In this document: positions 8,560 to 17,371 of the stretch, in pieces | How positions within the stretch are numbered: the first letter of the stretch is position 1 | How the letters are laid out: each line of letters starts with the position of its first letter | Assembly (NCBI RefSeq): GCF_001549985.1 | Contig: NZ_LROZ01000009.1 | Location: 1 to 64,000 of the forward strand | From: Myroides odoratus | GTDB lineage: Bacteria; Bacteroidota; Bacteroidia; Flavobacteriales; Flavobacteriaceae | Reading direction: 5' to 3' | DNA: 64,000 nucleotides | Program-made: the position numbers and the translations under genes | Notes under the pieces: model-generated | Told to the model about the DNA's origin: nothing | Seen by the model: only the letters and a program-made list of their open reading frames with translations | Database searches by the model: none

Positions 8560-9468
8560 ATGAAACGTGTATTAGTTATTTACTATAGTCAATCTGGACA
8601 GTTAAAGCGAGTATTAGATCAATTGGTGAGTCCTTTCGTTCAGGATGAAGCAATTGATGTAACGTGGTATGATATTGAACTTGAAAAGCCGTATGCTTTT
8701 CCTTGGAAAAAAGCAGATTTCTTTGAGGCTTTTCCAGAATCGTTCAAACAAATAGAACAGCCCCTTTTACCGCCTTCTGAGGCTATTTTAGCTTCTACAT
8801 ACGATTTAGTTATACTTGGTTACCAAGTTTGGTATTTAACGCCTTCTATCCCCATTAATTCCTTCATGAAAAGCGAATATGCGAAACAGCTACTAGCGAA
8901 TACACCTGTTGTGACAGTTAGTGGAAGTCGAAACATGTGGATTATGGCACAAGAGAAATTAAAAAAGCAAATTCAAGCCGTATCTGGTATATTGGTTGGC
9001 AATGTTGCACTTGTGGATAGAAATATTAATTTAGTAAGCGTAATTACGATTGTAGACTGGATGTTCTCTGGAATACAACGCAAGGTTTATGGAATATTAC
9101 CAAAGCCAGGGATTGCACCAGAAGAGATTTTGGCGAGTAAGCGATTTGGCGACACAATAAGAAAATATTTATATAGTACTAATTATCAAGGATTACAAGA
9201 AGAGTTAATTCAACAAGATGCAGTAGAAGTACGCCATTTTTTGGTGTCAATGGATCGAAAAGCCAATCGCCTTTTTGGTATTTGGTCTTCATTGATTTTG
9301 AAAAGTAGTCCACAGCGAAGACCTTTTTTATTAAAGTGCTTCAATGTGTATTTATTCATTGCTATTTGGTTGATTTCACCAATTGTACATTTAATACATA
9401 TCCTTTTGTATCCTTTGAAATACAAAAAAATCCAACGGGATAAATTGTATTTTCAAGGAATAAAGTAA
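8560..9468 (+). CDS. darA: dialkylresorcinol condensing enzyme DarA
   Basis: A 302-residue protein. The N-terminus looks like a flavodoxin/NADPH-quinone-reductase fold (VIYYSQSGQ at residues 5-13, the FMN phosphate loop pattern). The C-terminus holds a hydrophobic stretch (about 265-290), suggesting membrane association. In dialkylresorcinol pathways DarA works with the ketosynthase DarB: DarB joins two fatty acyl-derived thioesters and DarA takes part in forming the aromatic ring. Placement directly before the KASIII-like gene (5 bp gap) supports the name. The assignment rests on recall of this family in flexirubin loci. Confidence 0.8.
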   Translation: MKRVLVIYYSQSGQLKRVLDQLVSPFVQDEAIDVTWYDIELEKPYAFPWKKADFFEAFPESFKQIEQPLLPPSEAILASTYDLVILGYQVWYLTPSIPINSFMKSEYAKQLLANTPVVTVSGSRNMWIMAQEKLKKQIQAVSGILVGNVALVDRNINLVSVITIVDWMFSGIQRKVYGILPKPGIAPEEILASKRFGDTIRKYLYSTNYQGLQEELIQQDAVEVRHFLVSMDRKANRLFGIWSSLILKSSPQRRPFLLKCFNVYLFIAIWLISPIVHLIHILLYPLKYKKIQRDKLYFQGIK

Positions 9469-9473
9469 ACGTT

Positions 9474-10607
9474 ATGGGAAGAGTTTTTATAACCAAAGCC
9501 GCAAAATTTTTACCCAATGCTCCAATTTCCAATGATGAAATGGAAGAGGTATTGGGAAAAATAGATCAACAAGCGTCTAAAGCACGTCGAATTGTGTTGA
9601 GAAATAACGGAATTCAGACGAGATATTACGCGCTAACAAAACAAGGAAAAATAACGCATACCAATGCGCAATTAACGTTTGAAGCTATTCAAGCTTTATG
9701 TGATACTGATTTTGCATTATCCCAAATCGAAGTACTATCTTGTGGAACTTCAACACCCGATAGTTTATTGCCGTCACACGCAGCTATGGTACACGGATTA
9801 ATGAAAACGAATTCATTAGAATTAAATTCTTCTTCTGGTGTGTGTTGTTCAGGAATGAATGCCTTAAAATTTGGCTTTTTATCAATCAAAGCAGATACAG
9901 CAGCAAATGCAGTTTGTACAGGTTCGGAACGCGTATCAACTTGGATGAAATCAGAGAAGTTTGAAGAGGAAGTAGCGAATTTAAAGACTTTAGAGGAAAC
10001 CCCTATTATTGCTTTTAAAAAGGACTTTTTACGTTGGATGTTGTCGGATGGATGTGGGGCTTTCTTATTGGAAAATCAACCAAGAGGAGAAAGATCTGTT
10101 GAAATCTTGTGGATGGATTATTATTCGTATGCTTTTGAATTAGAAGCTTGCATGTATGCAGGGGGAGATAAATTAGCTGATGGAAGCATCAAGCCATGGA
10201 GCGATTATGCAGCACAAGAATGGTTAACAGAATCTGTATTCGCTTTGAAGCAAGACGTAAAAATATTAAACGAAAATATTTTAGATAAAGGAGTAGAAAG
10301 TATGAAAGCTACCTTGGAAAAAAATAAGATTTCAGTAGATGATATTGATTATTTTTTACCTCACGTATCTTCTCATTACTTTGTGGACGGTTTATATACC
10401 AAATTTGCCGAAGCGGGAATTGAAATTGCCAAAGACAAATGGTTTATGAATCTAAAACACGTAGGAAATGTGGGTTCTGCTTCCATCTATTTGATGTTTG
10501 AAGAATTAATGAATTCTGGTCAATTAAAGTCTGGAGATCGTATTTTATTATCTGTTCCAGAGAGTGGACGATTTTCATATGCTTATGCCTATTTAAAAGT
10601 AGTTTAG
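9474..10607 (+). CDS. darB: DarB-type KASIII-like ketosynthase
   Basis: A 377-residue thiolase-fold enzyme of the FabH/KASIII type. It has Cys125 (CCSGMNAL), His297 (LPHVSSH) and Asn332 (GNVGSAS), the Cys-His-Asn triad of KASIII rather than the Cys-His-His of KAS I/II. In dialkylresorcinol biosynthesis DarB condenses a beta-ketoacyl thioester with a second thioester before aromatisation. Here it would make the dialkylresorcinol half of flexirubin. It is adjacent to darA and followed after 2 bp by a hot-dog dehydratase-like gene. Confidence 0.85.
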   Translation: MGRVFITKAAKFLPNAPISNDEMEEVLGKIDQQASKARRIVLRNNGIQTRYYALTKQGKITHTNAQLTFEAIQALCDTDFALSQIEVLSCGTSTPDSLLPSHAAMVHGLMKTNSLELNSSSGVCCSGMNALKFGFLSIKADTAANAVCTGSERVSTWMKSEKFEEEVANLKTLEETPIIAFKKDFLRWMLSDGCGAFLLENQPRGERSVEILWMDYYSYAFELEACMYAGGDKLADGSIKPWSDYAAQEWLTESVFALKQDVKILNENILDKGVESMKATLEKNKISVDDIDYFLPHVSSHYFVDGLYTKFAEAGIEIAKDKWFMNLKHVGNVGSASIYLMFEELMNSGQLKSGDRILLSVPESGRFSYAYAYLKVV

Positions 10608-10609
10608 TC

Positions 10610-11044
10610 ATGGAAAAAAGAGAATTGATAGCAAAAGAATTGGTGGGAACTTTAATTCCTCAACGTGCACCAATAGTTATGGTTGATGCGTTATATCAAT
10701 TTGGAGATGATTTTATTGAAGCAGGTTTGTCTATTCAAAGGGATAACCTTTGTGTGGCCGATGAATATATGCAAGAACCAGGTATTATTGAACACATGGC
10801 TCAGGCAGTAGCATTACATACAGGATATGCTTATTACCTGAAAGATAAAGCTGCGCCAACAGGTTATATTGGTTCTATAAAAAAGATAGAAATTACGCAA
10901 TTGCCTAAAGTGGGAGATCAGCTCATCACGAGAGCTCAAATTTTACACGAGTTTATGGGGGTTACCCTTGTCGAATTGACGACAACTTGTAATGATATTA
11001 TAATAGCAACAGGACAGATGAAAACCGTTCTGGCACAATCTTAA
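10610..11044 (+). CDS. FabZ/FabA-like hot-dog protein lacking the catalytic His
   Basis: A 144-residue single hot-dog domain. It keeps the PGIIEHMAQ helix with Glu61, matching the acidic residue of FabZ (IEAMAQ). The GHFPxxPVMPG loop carrying the catalytic His is replaced by an unrelated shorter stretch (DNLCVADEYMQE). It is likely a dehydratase or dehydratase-like partner acting on 3-hydroxyacyl-ACP in polyene formation. The next gene encodes a related protein with the same defect, suggesting a heterodimer. Activity is uncertain because of the missing His. Confidence 0.72.
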   Translation: MEKRELIAKELVGTLIPQRAPIVMVDALYQFGDDFIEAGLSIQRDNLCVADEYMQEPGIIEHMAQAVALHTGYAYYLKDKAAPTGYIGSIKKIEITQLPKVGDQLITRAQILHEFMGVTLVELTTTCNDIIIATGQMKTVLAQS

Positions 11045-11050
11045 TTCTAT

Positions 11051-11506
11051 ATGGTCAATACTAAAGTAATTGAAATACAAAATTATTTGCCACATCGCGC
11101 TCCAATGCTGATGGTAGATATTATTACAGCAATCAATACCGATAGTGTTGCTACGCGATTTAGAGTGAAAGAAGATAATATTTTTGTAGAAAATAAGATC
11201 CTTTGTGAAGCTGGATTAATGGAAAATGCAGCTCAAACTTGTTCTGCAATTGTTGGGCAAACGTTCTTTTTTGATGAGAATCACCAAGAACGTCTAAATG
11301 TCAACGTACTGGGATTTATTAGTGCCATGAAAAAAGTCGAAATCTTGGGATTACCCCAAGTTGACGATGTTCTTTTTACCGAGGGCAAGCTAATTTCTCG
11401 TATGGATGGAGATGATTTTTCAATCTGCCTGATTGAGGTGACAACTCGCATAGAGACACAAACTTTATTGAGAGCAGAGGTCAACCTTTTTTTACAAAAA
11501 CAATAA
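11051..11506 (+). CDS. second FabZ-like hot-dog protein lacking the catalytic His
   Basis: A 151-residue hot-dog protein starting NYLPHRAPMLMVD, as FabZ does. It keeps the acidic helix (AGLMENAAQT, Glu58), but the GHFP segment is replaced by DNIFVENKILCE with no His. It is related to its upstream neighbour (6 bp gap). Possible roles are a paired dehydratase subunit or an acyl-binding protein that shapes chain geometry. The FabZ-like protein at 22329 shows the reciprocal pattern, with His present and Glu replaced. Confidence 0.7.
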   Translation: MVNTKVIEIQNYLPHRAPMLMVDIITAINTDSVATRFRVKEDNIFVENKILCEAGLMENAAQTCSAIVGQTFFFDENHQERLNVNVLGFISAMKKVEILGLPQVDDVLFTEGKLISRMDGDDFSICLIEVTTRIETQTLLRAEVNLFLQKQ

Positions 11507-11509
11507 GTG

Positions 11510-11914
11510 ATGAAAGAGTCTGAAGTACCACAAGATAAAAGTAGTTTACAGAATAATGACATTCAAGAGTTGTGTTATGCCGTAAATGAAAAAGGGGAAT
11601 ATGTTACGGCGTTGAGTTCAGGTTGGGAGACCAAAACGATTGTGCAAGAAGCAACTTTAGCGGGAATTAATGTCCGCGTTCAAGAAGCTAAAACACAAGT
11701 AGCAAATGGTTTGGTAAGTCCAATTGTGTACTTTATGGAAGTAAATCGCATGGATTTACCCACGTTAAGTGCTTATGTTTCGTTGTGGAGATGGCGCGTG
11801 AAGCGACACTTTAAACCTCATGTTTTTAAAAAATTAAGTACGAAAGTACTACAAAAATATGCTGATGCCTTTGATATTTCCGTAGCGGAATTAAAAGCAT
11901 TTAGCGGCAAATAA
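11510..11914 (+). CDS. small uncharacterised flexirubin-cluster protein
   Basis: About 134 residues, with no signal peptide or membrane segment. I chose the ATG at 11510 over the GTG at 11507. The second half (SPIVYFMEVNRMD to the end) reads like a helix-turn-helix fold of XRE type. Its final helix, LQKYADAFDISVAELKAF, resembles the last helix of such repressors. The first half is not recognised. It sits between dehydratase-like and BtrH-like genes with tiny gaps. It could be a regulator or a structural adapter. No function is assigned. Confidence 0.6.
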   Translation: MKESEVPQDKSSLQNNDIQELCYAVNEKGEYVTALSSGWETKTIVQEATLAGINVRVQEAKTQVANGLVSPIVYFMEVNRMDLPTLSAYVSLWRWRVKRHFKPHVFKKLSTKVLQKYADAFDISVAELKAFSGK

Positions 11915-11915
11915 G

Positions 11916-12911
11916 ATGAAGATAGATTTTGTACACAAACAGTCTGCCCATTGTGAAAATGGTGTAGCTTCAAATTTATTGAGTAACCAAGGTATTCAAA
12001 TCAGTGAACCCATGGCTTTTGGTATTGGTTCAGGTTTGTTTTTTGTTTACTTGCCCTTTATCAAAGTAAATCATGCTCCAGCTATTAGTTACAGACCAAT
12101 GCCTGGATTAATTTTTAATCGTTTAGCGAAGCGTTTAGGATTAAAAATAAAACGCATAAAATTCAACGATAAACAAAAAGCACAACGCGAATTAGAAGCG
12201 AAGATTGAGCAAGGAATTCCTTGTGGTCTGCAGGTAGGGGTTTATCATTTACCCTATTTTCCAGAAGAGTATCGCTTTCATTTTAATGCACATAATTTAG
12301 TTGTTTACGGTAAAAAAGAGGGGAATTTTTTAGTGAGTGATCCTGTTATGGCTACGACCACCGTATTAACTCCGAGTGAACTAGAAAAAGTGCGATTTGC
12401 TCAAGGAGCCTTTGCTCCTAAAGGGCAGATTTATTATCCTATTGCTATTCCGCAACAATTAGATTGGGAAAAGGCTATTGTCAAGGCGATTAAAAAAACG
12501 TGTAATGATATGCTTGCTCCTGTACCTATTGTTGGCGTACGCGGTATGCGAATGGTAGCCAAAGCCATTGTAAAATGGCCGAAAAAACACGGCGTACCTA
12601 AAGCCAATCACTTCTTAGCACAAATGGTGCGTATGCAAGAGGAAATTGGAACGGGTGGAGGTGGATTTCGCTTTATCTATGCTGCTTTTCTTCAAGAAGC
12701 GGCTAAAAAGATCAATAAACCCGTTTTAAACGAGTTTGCCACTGAAATGACATCCATAGGCGATGCATGGAGAGATTTCGCCGTAAATGCGGCCCGTGTG
12801 TATAAAAAGCGCAAAAATGGAGAGGATGTGTACCTTAGTTTAGCTAAGGAGCTCCACGTTTTAGCTGATCGAGAAGAACAATTCTTTAAAAAGCTCAAAA
12901 AAGCCTTGTAA
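11916..12911 (+). CDS. BtrH-like protein (butirosin BtrH N-terminal domain type)
   Basis: A 331-residue protein. Its N-terminus has a papain/C39-like layout: Cys13 (HCENGVASNLL), His126 (NAHNLVVYG) and Asp142 (VSDPV). This matches the BtrH N-terminal family. BtrH itself transfers an acyl group from an ACP onto an amino sugar in butirosin synthesis. The C-terminal half is helical and resembles the domain that usually follows in this family. By analogy it may transfer an ACP-bound acyl group, making it a candidate for joining polyene and dialkylresorcinol, or it may be a peptidase-like accessory of the ABC transporter encoded next (1-bp stop/start overlap). Family call fairly sure, role inferred. 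Confidence 0.72.
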   Translation: MKIDFVHKQSAHCENGVASNLLSNQGIQISEPMAFGIGSGLFFVYLPFIKVNHAPAISYRPMPGLIFNRLAKRLGLKIKRIKFNDKQKAQRELEAKIEQGIPCGLQVGVYHLPYFPEEYRFHFNAHNLVVYGKKEGNFLVSDPVMATTTVLTPSELEKVRFAQGAFAPKGQIYYPIAIPQQLDWEKAIVKAIKKTCNDMLAPVPIVGVRGMRMVAKAIVKWPKKHGVPKANHFLAQMVRMQEEIGTGGGGFRFIYAAFLQEAAKKINKPVLNEFATEMTSIGDAWRDFAVNAARVYKKRKNGEDVYLSLAKELHVLADREEQFFKKLKKAL

Positions 12912-13663
12912 TGAAAGACATTGTCATTGATATACAACGATTATACAAACAATATAAAGGAGCGGATTTCTTTTCTATTGAAGATGTCTCTTTGCAAATT
13001 TACAAGGGAGATTTTATTGGCGTATTAGGCCCAAATGGAGCAGGTAAAACAACGTTATTATCCATGCTTTATGGATTGATAAAGCCTACTTCGGGACTAG
13101 TCCAAATAGATGGTAAAACCTACCAACAAAACGAAAAAGAAATCAAGCGTATTATTGGTGTTGTTCCACAAGAATACGCCCTCTATCCTACCCTTTCAGC
13201 CTATGAAAATTTAATGTTTTTAGGAAGTATGTATGGGTTAAAAGGAAAAGAACTCAAACAAAAAATACAATACTATTTAGCTTATTTAGGTTTAGAAGCC
13301 TTTGCACATAAAAAAATTGACACCTTTTCTGGTGGAATGAAAAGACGGGTAAACCTCATTGCAGGTATTTTACATGAGCCTACTCTTCTTTTCTTAGATG
13401 AACCGACTGTTGGAGTTGATTTACAATCTCGCTTGTTGATTGTTTCTTTTTTGAAGGAACTCAATGCCAAAGGAACAACGATTATCTATACCTCTCATCA
13501 TTTGCATGAAGTACAGGAGCTGTGTACATCGATTGCTATTATCAATACAGGAAAAGTATTTGCGTTGGGAACAAGTGAAGCGTTGATGGCACAGACGCAA
13601 ACGGCGAATTTAGAAGAAGCATTTTTGCAGTTAACTGGGATAAATTTGAAGGACAATGTATAA
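12911..13663 (+). CDS. ABC transporter ATP-binding protein
   Basis: A 250-residue nucleotide-binding domain with Walker A GPNGAGKTT (about 40-48), signature SGGMKRR, Walker B LLFLDEPTVGVD and switch His (TSHHL). It overlaps the previous stop codon (TAATG) and the following permease start by 8 bp, so translation is probably coupled. Together with the permease it forms an ABC-2 type exporter half, likely moving a pigment precursor or a lipid across the inner membrane. The substrate is unknown. Confidence 0.93.
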   Translation: MKDIVIDIQRLYKQYKGADFFSIEDVSLQIYKGDFIGVLGPNGAGKTTLLSMLYGLIKPTSGLVQIDGKTYQQNEKEIKRIIGVVPQEYALYPTLSAYENLMFLGSMYGLKGKELKQKIQYYLAYLGLEAFAHKKIDTFSGGMKRRVNLIAGILHEPTLLFLDEPTVGVDLQSRLLIVSFLKELNAKGTTIIYTSHHLHEVQELCTSIAIINTGKVFALGTSEALMAQTQTANLEEAFLQLTGINLKDNV

Positions 13664-14933
13664 ATTACTCATGACTATCCGCAAAGAGGTGAAACTGTTG
13701 GCTAGAGATCTAGGTGGTTTAGCAGTTTTATTCATTATGCCTGTATTTTTGGTCATTGTGGTGACCTTGATTCAAAATAATACCTATGAAAATATAACCA
13801 ATCAACGATTGAAGTTGTTGGTTATTGATCACGATAACGACGAAGTGTCTCAAGCAATCTTTGATGAGGTTCATGCATTGGGAAGTTTTGAAATAATTAC
13901 CACCTTAGAAGGGGAACCTTTGACGGAAGAACGAGCAGCAAATGCGGTTTTAAAAGGGGATTATCAATTAGCCATTGTGATTCCAAAACAGTTGACACAA
14001 GAGATTCAAAGCTATATTGATGCGAATGTAGAGGAAGTACTCCAATTGGGGGACACAAGAACGCAACCAAAAGAAAAACCATTATTTAAGCAAAAAGAAG
14101 TGGTGTTGTATTTTGATCCAGCTTTGCAAATTGCGTATAAAGAGGGAATAAAGGCAGCTATTGATCGGATAGTAACCCAGACTGAAAATAAGTTTATCTA
14201 TGGTGCTTTTGCCTCACAATTAGACTTAGACAGTACTAGTACATTGTTGAAACAAGAAGCACTTTTTGCTTTTAAAGAAATATCTCCCCTTGATTTACAT
14301 CATGAAGTAAAACCGAATGCAGTGCAACACAATGTACCCGCTTGGTCTTTATTTGCTATTTTCTTCATCATTGTGCCTTTTGCTATGAACTTAGTCAAAG
14401 AAAAAAATCAAGGAACTAAAGTGAGATTGTATACCGCTCCAACGGGAATGGGTATTCTTTGGGCAGGCAAAATTATTACGTATCTCGTAATTTGCTTGTT
14501 GCAATTTTATTTGATTTTGGGAGTGGGAAAATTTGTTTTCCCTTCCTTAGGTTTGTTACCTTTTACAATTGGGAATCAATTGTTTAATCTAAGTGTATTG
14601 ACCTTGTGTATTGGTTTATCAGCCATCTCATTGGGGGTTGTTTTTGGGACAATCGCTCGAACACAAGAACAATCCTCTCCTTTTGGGGCTACTTTTGTTG
14701 TTATTCTTGCAGCCGTGAGTGGCGTTTGGGTACCGACTTTTGCAATGCCTACCCTCATGCAGTATATTGCTAAAATATCACCGATGAATTGGGGATTGGA
14801 AGGGTACTATACCCTTTTGCTTAGACAAGGTAGTTTATGGGAAATTAGAAATGAGATTATTTTGCTACTTTTGTTTGCTTTAGTACTGATCTCAATAGCG
14901 TTGTTTTATGATAAGAAAAAAAGATCTTTATAA
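13656..14933 (+). CDS. ABC-2 type transporter permease
   Basis: A 425-residue membrane protein. One N-terminal transmembrane helix (about 20-40) is followed by a large extracytoplasmic domain. A C-terminal block of about five helices begins near residue 230 (AWSLFAIFFIIVPF). This is the YhgE/NatB-like ABC-2 topology. Partner of the ATPase just upstream. The gene overlaps the thioesterase gene by 26 bp. Confidence 0.88.
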   Translation: MYKLLMTIRKEVKLLARDLGGLAVLFIMPVFLVIVVTLIQNNTYENITNQRLKLLVIDHDNDEVSQAIFDEVHALGSFEIITTLEGEPLTEERAANAVLKGDYQLAIVIPKQLTQEIQSYIDANVEEVLQLGDTRTQPKEKPLFKQKEVVLYFDPALQIAYKEGIKAAIDRIVTQTENKFIYGAFASQLDLDSTSTLLKQEALFAFKEISPLDLHHEVKPNAVQHNVPAWSLFAIFFIIVPFAMNLVKEKNQGTKVRLYTAPTGMGILWAGKIITYLVICLLQFYLILGVGKFVFPSLGLLPFTIGNQLFNLSVLTLCIGLSAISLGVVFGTIARTQEQSSPFGATFVVILAAVSGVWVPTFAMPTLMQYIAKISPMNWGLEGYYTLLLRQGSLWEIRNEIILLLLFALVLISIALFYDKKKRSL

Positions 14934-15360
14934 AGAAGTTTCCGAACTTACCGTTGAAGTAGAAACTAGAGTTCGATTCAACGAAACAGATGCTCTTGGA
15001 ATTGTCTGGCATGGTAACTATTTAGTGTATTTTGAAGATGCAAGAGAAGCCTTTGGTAGAAAATATGGCATTTCCTATTTAGATATGCTACAAGCGGGGT
15101 ATGTAACGCCAATTGTAGCCTCTTCTTGTGCGCATAAACTGACATTGAAGTACGGAGATGTTATTCGAATTCAAGCCACCTATGTAGCAAGTCCTGCTGC
15201 AAAAATTATATTTAGATTCAAGATTTTAAACGATCAAGACCAAGTGGTTTGTACAGGAGAAACAACACAAGTTTTCCTAGATCAAGCCAATAACTTGTCG
15301 TTAGCGATACCGCCTTTCTATGAAGAATGGAAAGCCAAATTAGGATTGACAGAAGCATGA
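14908..15360 (+). CDS. 4HBT hot-dog thioesterase
   Basis: A 150-residue acyl-thioesterase of the 4-hydroxybenzoyl-CoA type. The catalytic motif is NETDALGIVWHGNYLVYFEDAR, with Asp and the W-H-G-N-Y segment in the usual places. It could hydrolyse stalled or finished acyl-ACP/CoA thioesters, and comparable thioesterases occur in aryl polyene clusters. The start at 14908 overlaps the permease by 26 bp; no later ATG leaves an intact domain. The following ketosynthase starts inside its stop codon (ATGA). Confidence 0.87.
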   Translation: MIRKKDLYKEVSELTVEVETRVRFNETDALGIVWHGNYLVYFEDAREAFGRKYGISYLDMLQAGYVTPIVASSCAHKLTLKYGDVIRIQATYVASPAAKIIFRFKILNDQDQVVCTGETTQVFLDQANNLSLAIPPFYEEWKAKLGLTEA

Positions 15361-16478
15361 GAAAGGTTTACATCAATAAAGCAGAGTGTTTCAGTTCAAT
15401 AGGATTTGGTCAAAGTCAAAATTGGAAGGCAATACAACAACAGCAATCAGGAATTAGAAAAATAGACCAATTAGGGTGTATGACTGATTTTTATGCAGGG
15501 CAAATTGCCGATGCATGGCTTGGTGAACAAGCAGAAACGCTTGGCGAAGGTAAAGTTCCATTTACCCGTTTTGAGCGCCTGTTAATTAGTACGCTCAAAC
15601 CGATAGTAAGTCGAGAAACAATTACAGCTAAAACGGCTTTTGTTGTTTCTACAACGAAGGGAAATATTGCTGCTTTAGCAGAAGGAAAAGTAGAAGAAGC
15701 GGATATCAATCAAGCGGCACAACGAGTGGCTGATTTTTTTGGATTGACTACACAACCCATTGTCGTTTGTAATGCATGTGTTTCTGGTATTTTAGCCATT
15801 GCCGTTGCCAAACGACTAATTCAGATGGAACAATTTGATGAGGCTTATGTTGTAGCGGGAGATGAATTAACGCCTTTTGTAGTCTCAGGTTTTGCTAGCT
15901 TTCAAGCGATGAGCGAAGAACCTTGTAAACCCTTTGATGCAAATCGAAAAGGGGTAACCCTTGGTGAAGCAGCAGCCGCCGTTTACCTCAGCACAACAGC
16001 AGTAGAAGGCGAATCATTTGAAATCATTGGAGAAGCCTCTATTGCAGATGCCAATCACATCTCTGGACCATCCCGTACAGGAGAAGGTTTATTTTTAAGC
16101 ATACAACAAGCCCTAAATGAAGCACAAGTTACCGCAGATCAAATCGATTGTATTTGTGCACATGGTACAGCTACGGCCTATAATGATGAAATGGAAGCCA
16201 TCGCTTTTGATCGTTTAAGGTTGTCACATAAACCCATCCACAGTCAAAAGGGATATTTTGGTCATACTTTAGGCGCTGCAGGGTTATTAGAAGTGGTGAT
16301 GCTCATGCAAAGTATGAGACACAATGAATTAATTGTATCCAAGGGATTCGAGCAATTAGGAGTGTCAAGAACGGTGAATATCACGACTGCAAAAGAAAGT
16401 CAACCTTTGCAAATAGCCTTGAAAACGGCATCGGGATTTGGAGGATCAAATACAGCATTAATTCTCAGTAAAAAGTAG
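15357..16478 (+). CDS. beta-ketoacyl-ACP synthase (second KAS)
   Basis: 373 residues from the ATG at 15357, which overlaps the thioesterase stop (ATGA). An in-frame upstream ATG at 15327 would add ten residues unlike the family. The catalytic set is complete: Cys141 (NACVSG), His269 (CAHGTAT), Lys298 and His303 (GHTLGAAG). The N-terminal part is shortened and diverged. It is followed by a KS-like protein without catalytic residues, hinting at a KS/partner pair as in type II polyketide and aryl polyene systems. Confidence 0.85.
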   Translation: MRKVYINKAECFSSIGFGQSQNWKAIQQQQSGIRKIDQLGCMTDFYAGQIADAWLGEQAETLGEGKVPFTRFERLLISTLKPIVSRETITAKTAFVVSTTKGNIAALAEGKVEEADINQAAQRVADFFGLTTQPIVVCNACVSGILAIAVAKRLIQMEQFDEAYVVAGDELTPFVVSGFASFQAMSEEPCKPFDANRKGVTLGEAAAAVYLSTTAVEGESFEIIGEASIADANHISGPSRTGEGLFLSIQQALNEAQVTADQIDCICAHGTATAYNDEMEAIAFDRLRLSHKPIHSQKGYFGHTLGAAGLLEVVMLMQSMRHNELIVSKGFEQLGVSRTVNITTAKESQPLQIALKTASGFGGSNTALILSKK

Positions 16479-16485
16479 GTAGAAG

Positions 16486-17106
16486 ATGAAGGAAGAAACT
16501 TTTTATATCACAGATTATTGTACCATTAAGGCAGGAAAACTAGTCGTAAACGGCGAAGTCATTTTTACTGCGCAAGCAGAGGAGTCTGCGGATTTAGCCC
16601 TATTTTTAAAGCGCATATACAAAGAAAAAACAATGGAATACCCCAAGTTTTTTAAAATGGATATGTTGAGTAAATTGGCCTTTATCGGTGCAGAAATGGT
16701 GTTGAAATCAGCAGCGATGGAACAACCTTCCTATGATACTGCACTCTTTTTGAGTAATTCAACTTCCAGCTTGGATACGGATTTAAAACACAGCGCATCC
16801 ATTGCTGATCCAGAAACTTGTTACCCTAGTCCAGCTGTATTCGTGTATACCTTAGCAAATATCTGCTTGGCGGAAATAAGCATTAGACACCGCTTACAAG
16901 GGGAAAATGCCTTTTTTATGGCACCAACCTACGATACAGTAATGATGCACAACTATGCAACGTATGCCCTGCAAACGAAGCGCGCTGTAAAAGTAGTCTG
17001 TGGTTGGGTAGATTATTTAAATGGAGCATATGAATTGGTCTTGTATAGGGTTGAAAAACATGGACAAGTACCTCATACAATAGAAAATATTAAGCATTTA
17101 TTTTAA
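16486..17106 (+). CDS. ketosynthase-like N-terminal-half protein without active site
   Basis: A 206-residue protein resembling part of a ketosynthase fold: a stretch reading ALFLSNSTSSLDTDL, then SPAVFVYTLANICLAEISIRH where KS enzymes have their nucleophile helix. No catalytic Cys or His-His motifs are present, and it ends before the second half of the thiolase fold. It lies between a complete KAS (7 bp upstream) and an ACP (5 bp downstream). It is probably a non-catalytic partner (chain-length or scaffold protein) rather than a pseudogene, since the reading frame is intact and tightly packed. Confidence 0.65.
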   Translation: MKEETFYITDYCTIKAGKLVVNGEVIFTAQAEESADLALFLKRIYKEKTMEYPKFFKMDMLSKLAFIGAEMVLKSAAMEQPSYDTALFLSNSTSSLDTDLKHSASIADPETCYPSPAVFVYTLANICLAEISIRHRLQGENAFFMAPTYDTVMMHNYATYALQTKRAVKVVCGWVDYLNGAYELVLYRVEKHGQVPHTIENIKHLF

Positions 17107-17111
17107 CTGAA

Positions 17112-17369
17112 ATGGAAAATTTAAAAACAGAATTAAAAACGAAAATTATTGACGTTTTAAATCTTGAAGACATCGAAATCAATGATATTCAAGATACAGA
17201 CGCACTATTTGGAGACGGATTAGGATTAGACTCTATTGATGCATTAGAATTAATCGTATTGATGGATAAAGACTACGGAATCAAATTAAGTGATCCGAAA
17301 GAAGGAAGAGCTATTTTTCAATCGATTGAAACAATGGCAGCGTATATTTCAGCAAATAGAACAAAATAA
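17112..17369 (+). CDS. acyl carrier protein (second of two)
   Basis: An 85-residue acidic ACP with phosphopantetheine Ser41 (GLGLDSIDALEL). The GLDSIDALEL form is typical of ACPs in aryl polyene and flexirubin loci. The KAS at 17372 begins 2 bp after its stop, suggesting translation coupling and a dedicated KS-ACP pair. Confidence 0.92.
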   Translation: MENLKTELKTKIIDVLNLEDIEINDIQDTDALFGDGLGLDSIDALELIVLMDKDYGIKLSDPKEGRAIFQSIETMAAYISANRTK

Positions 17370-17371
17370 AT

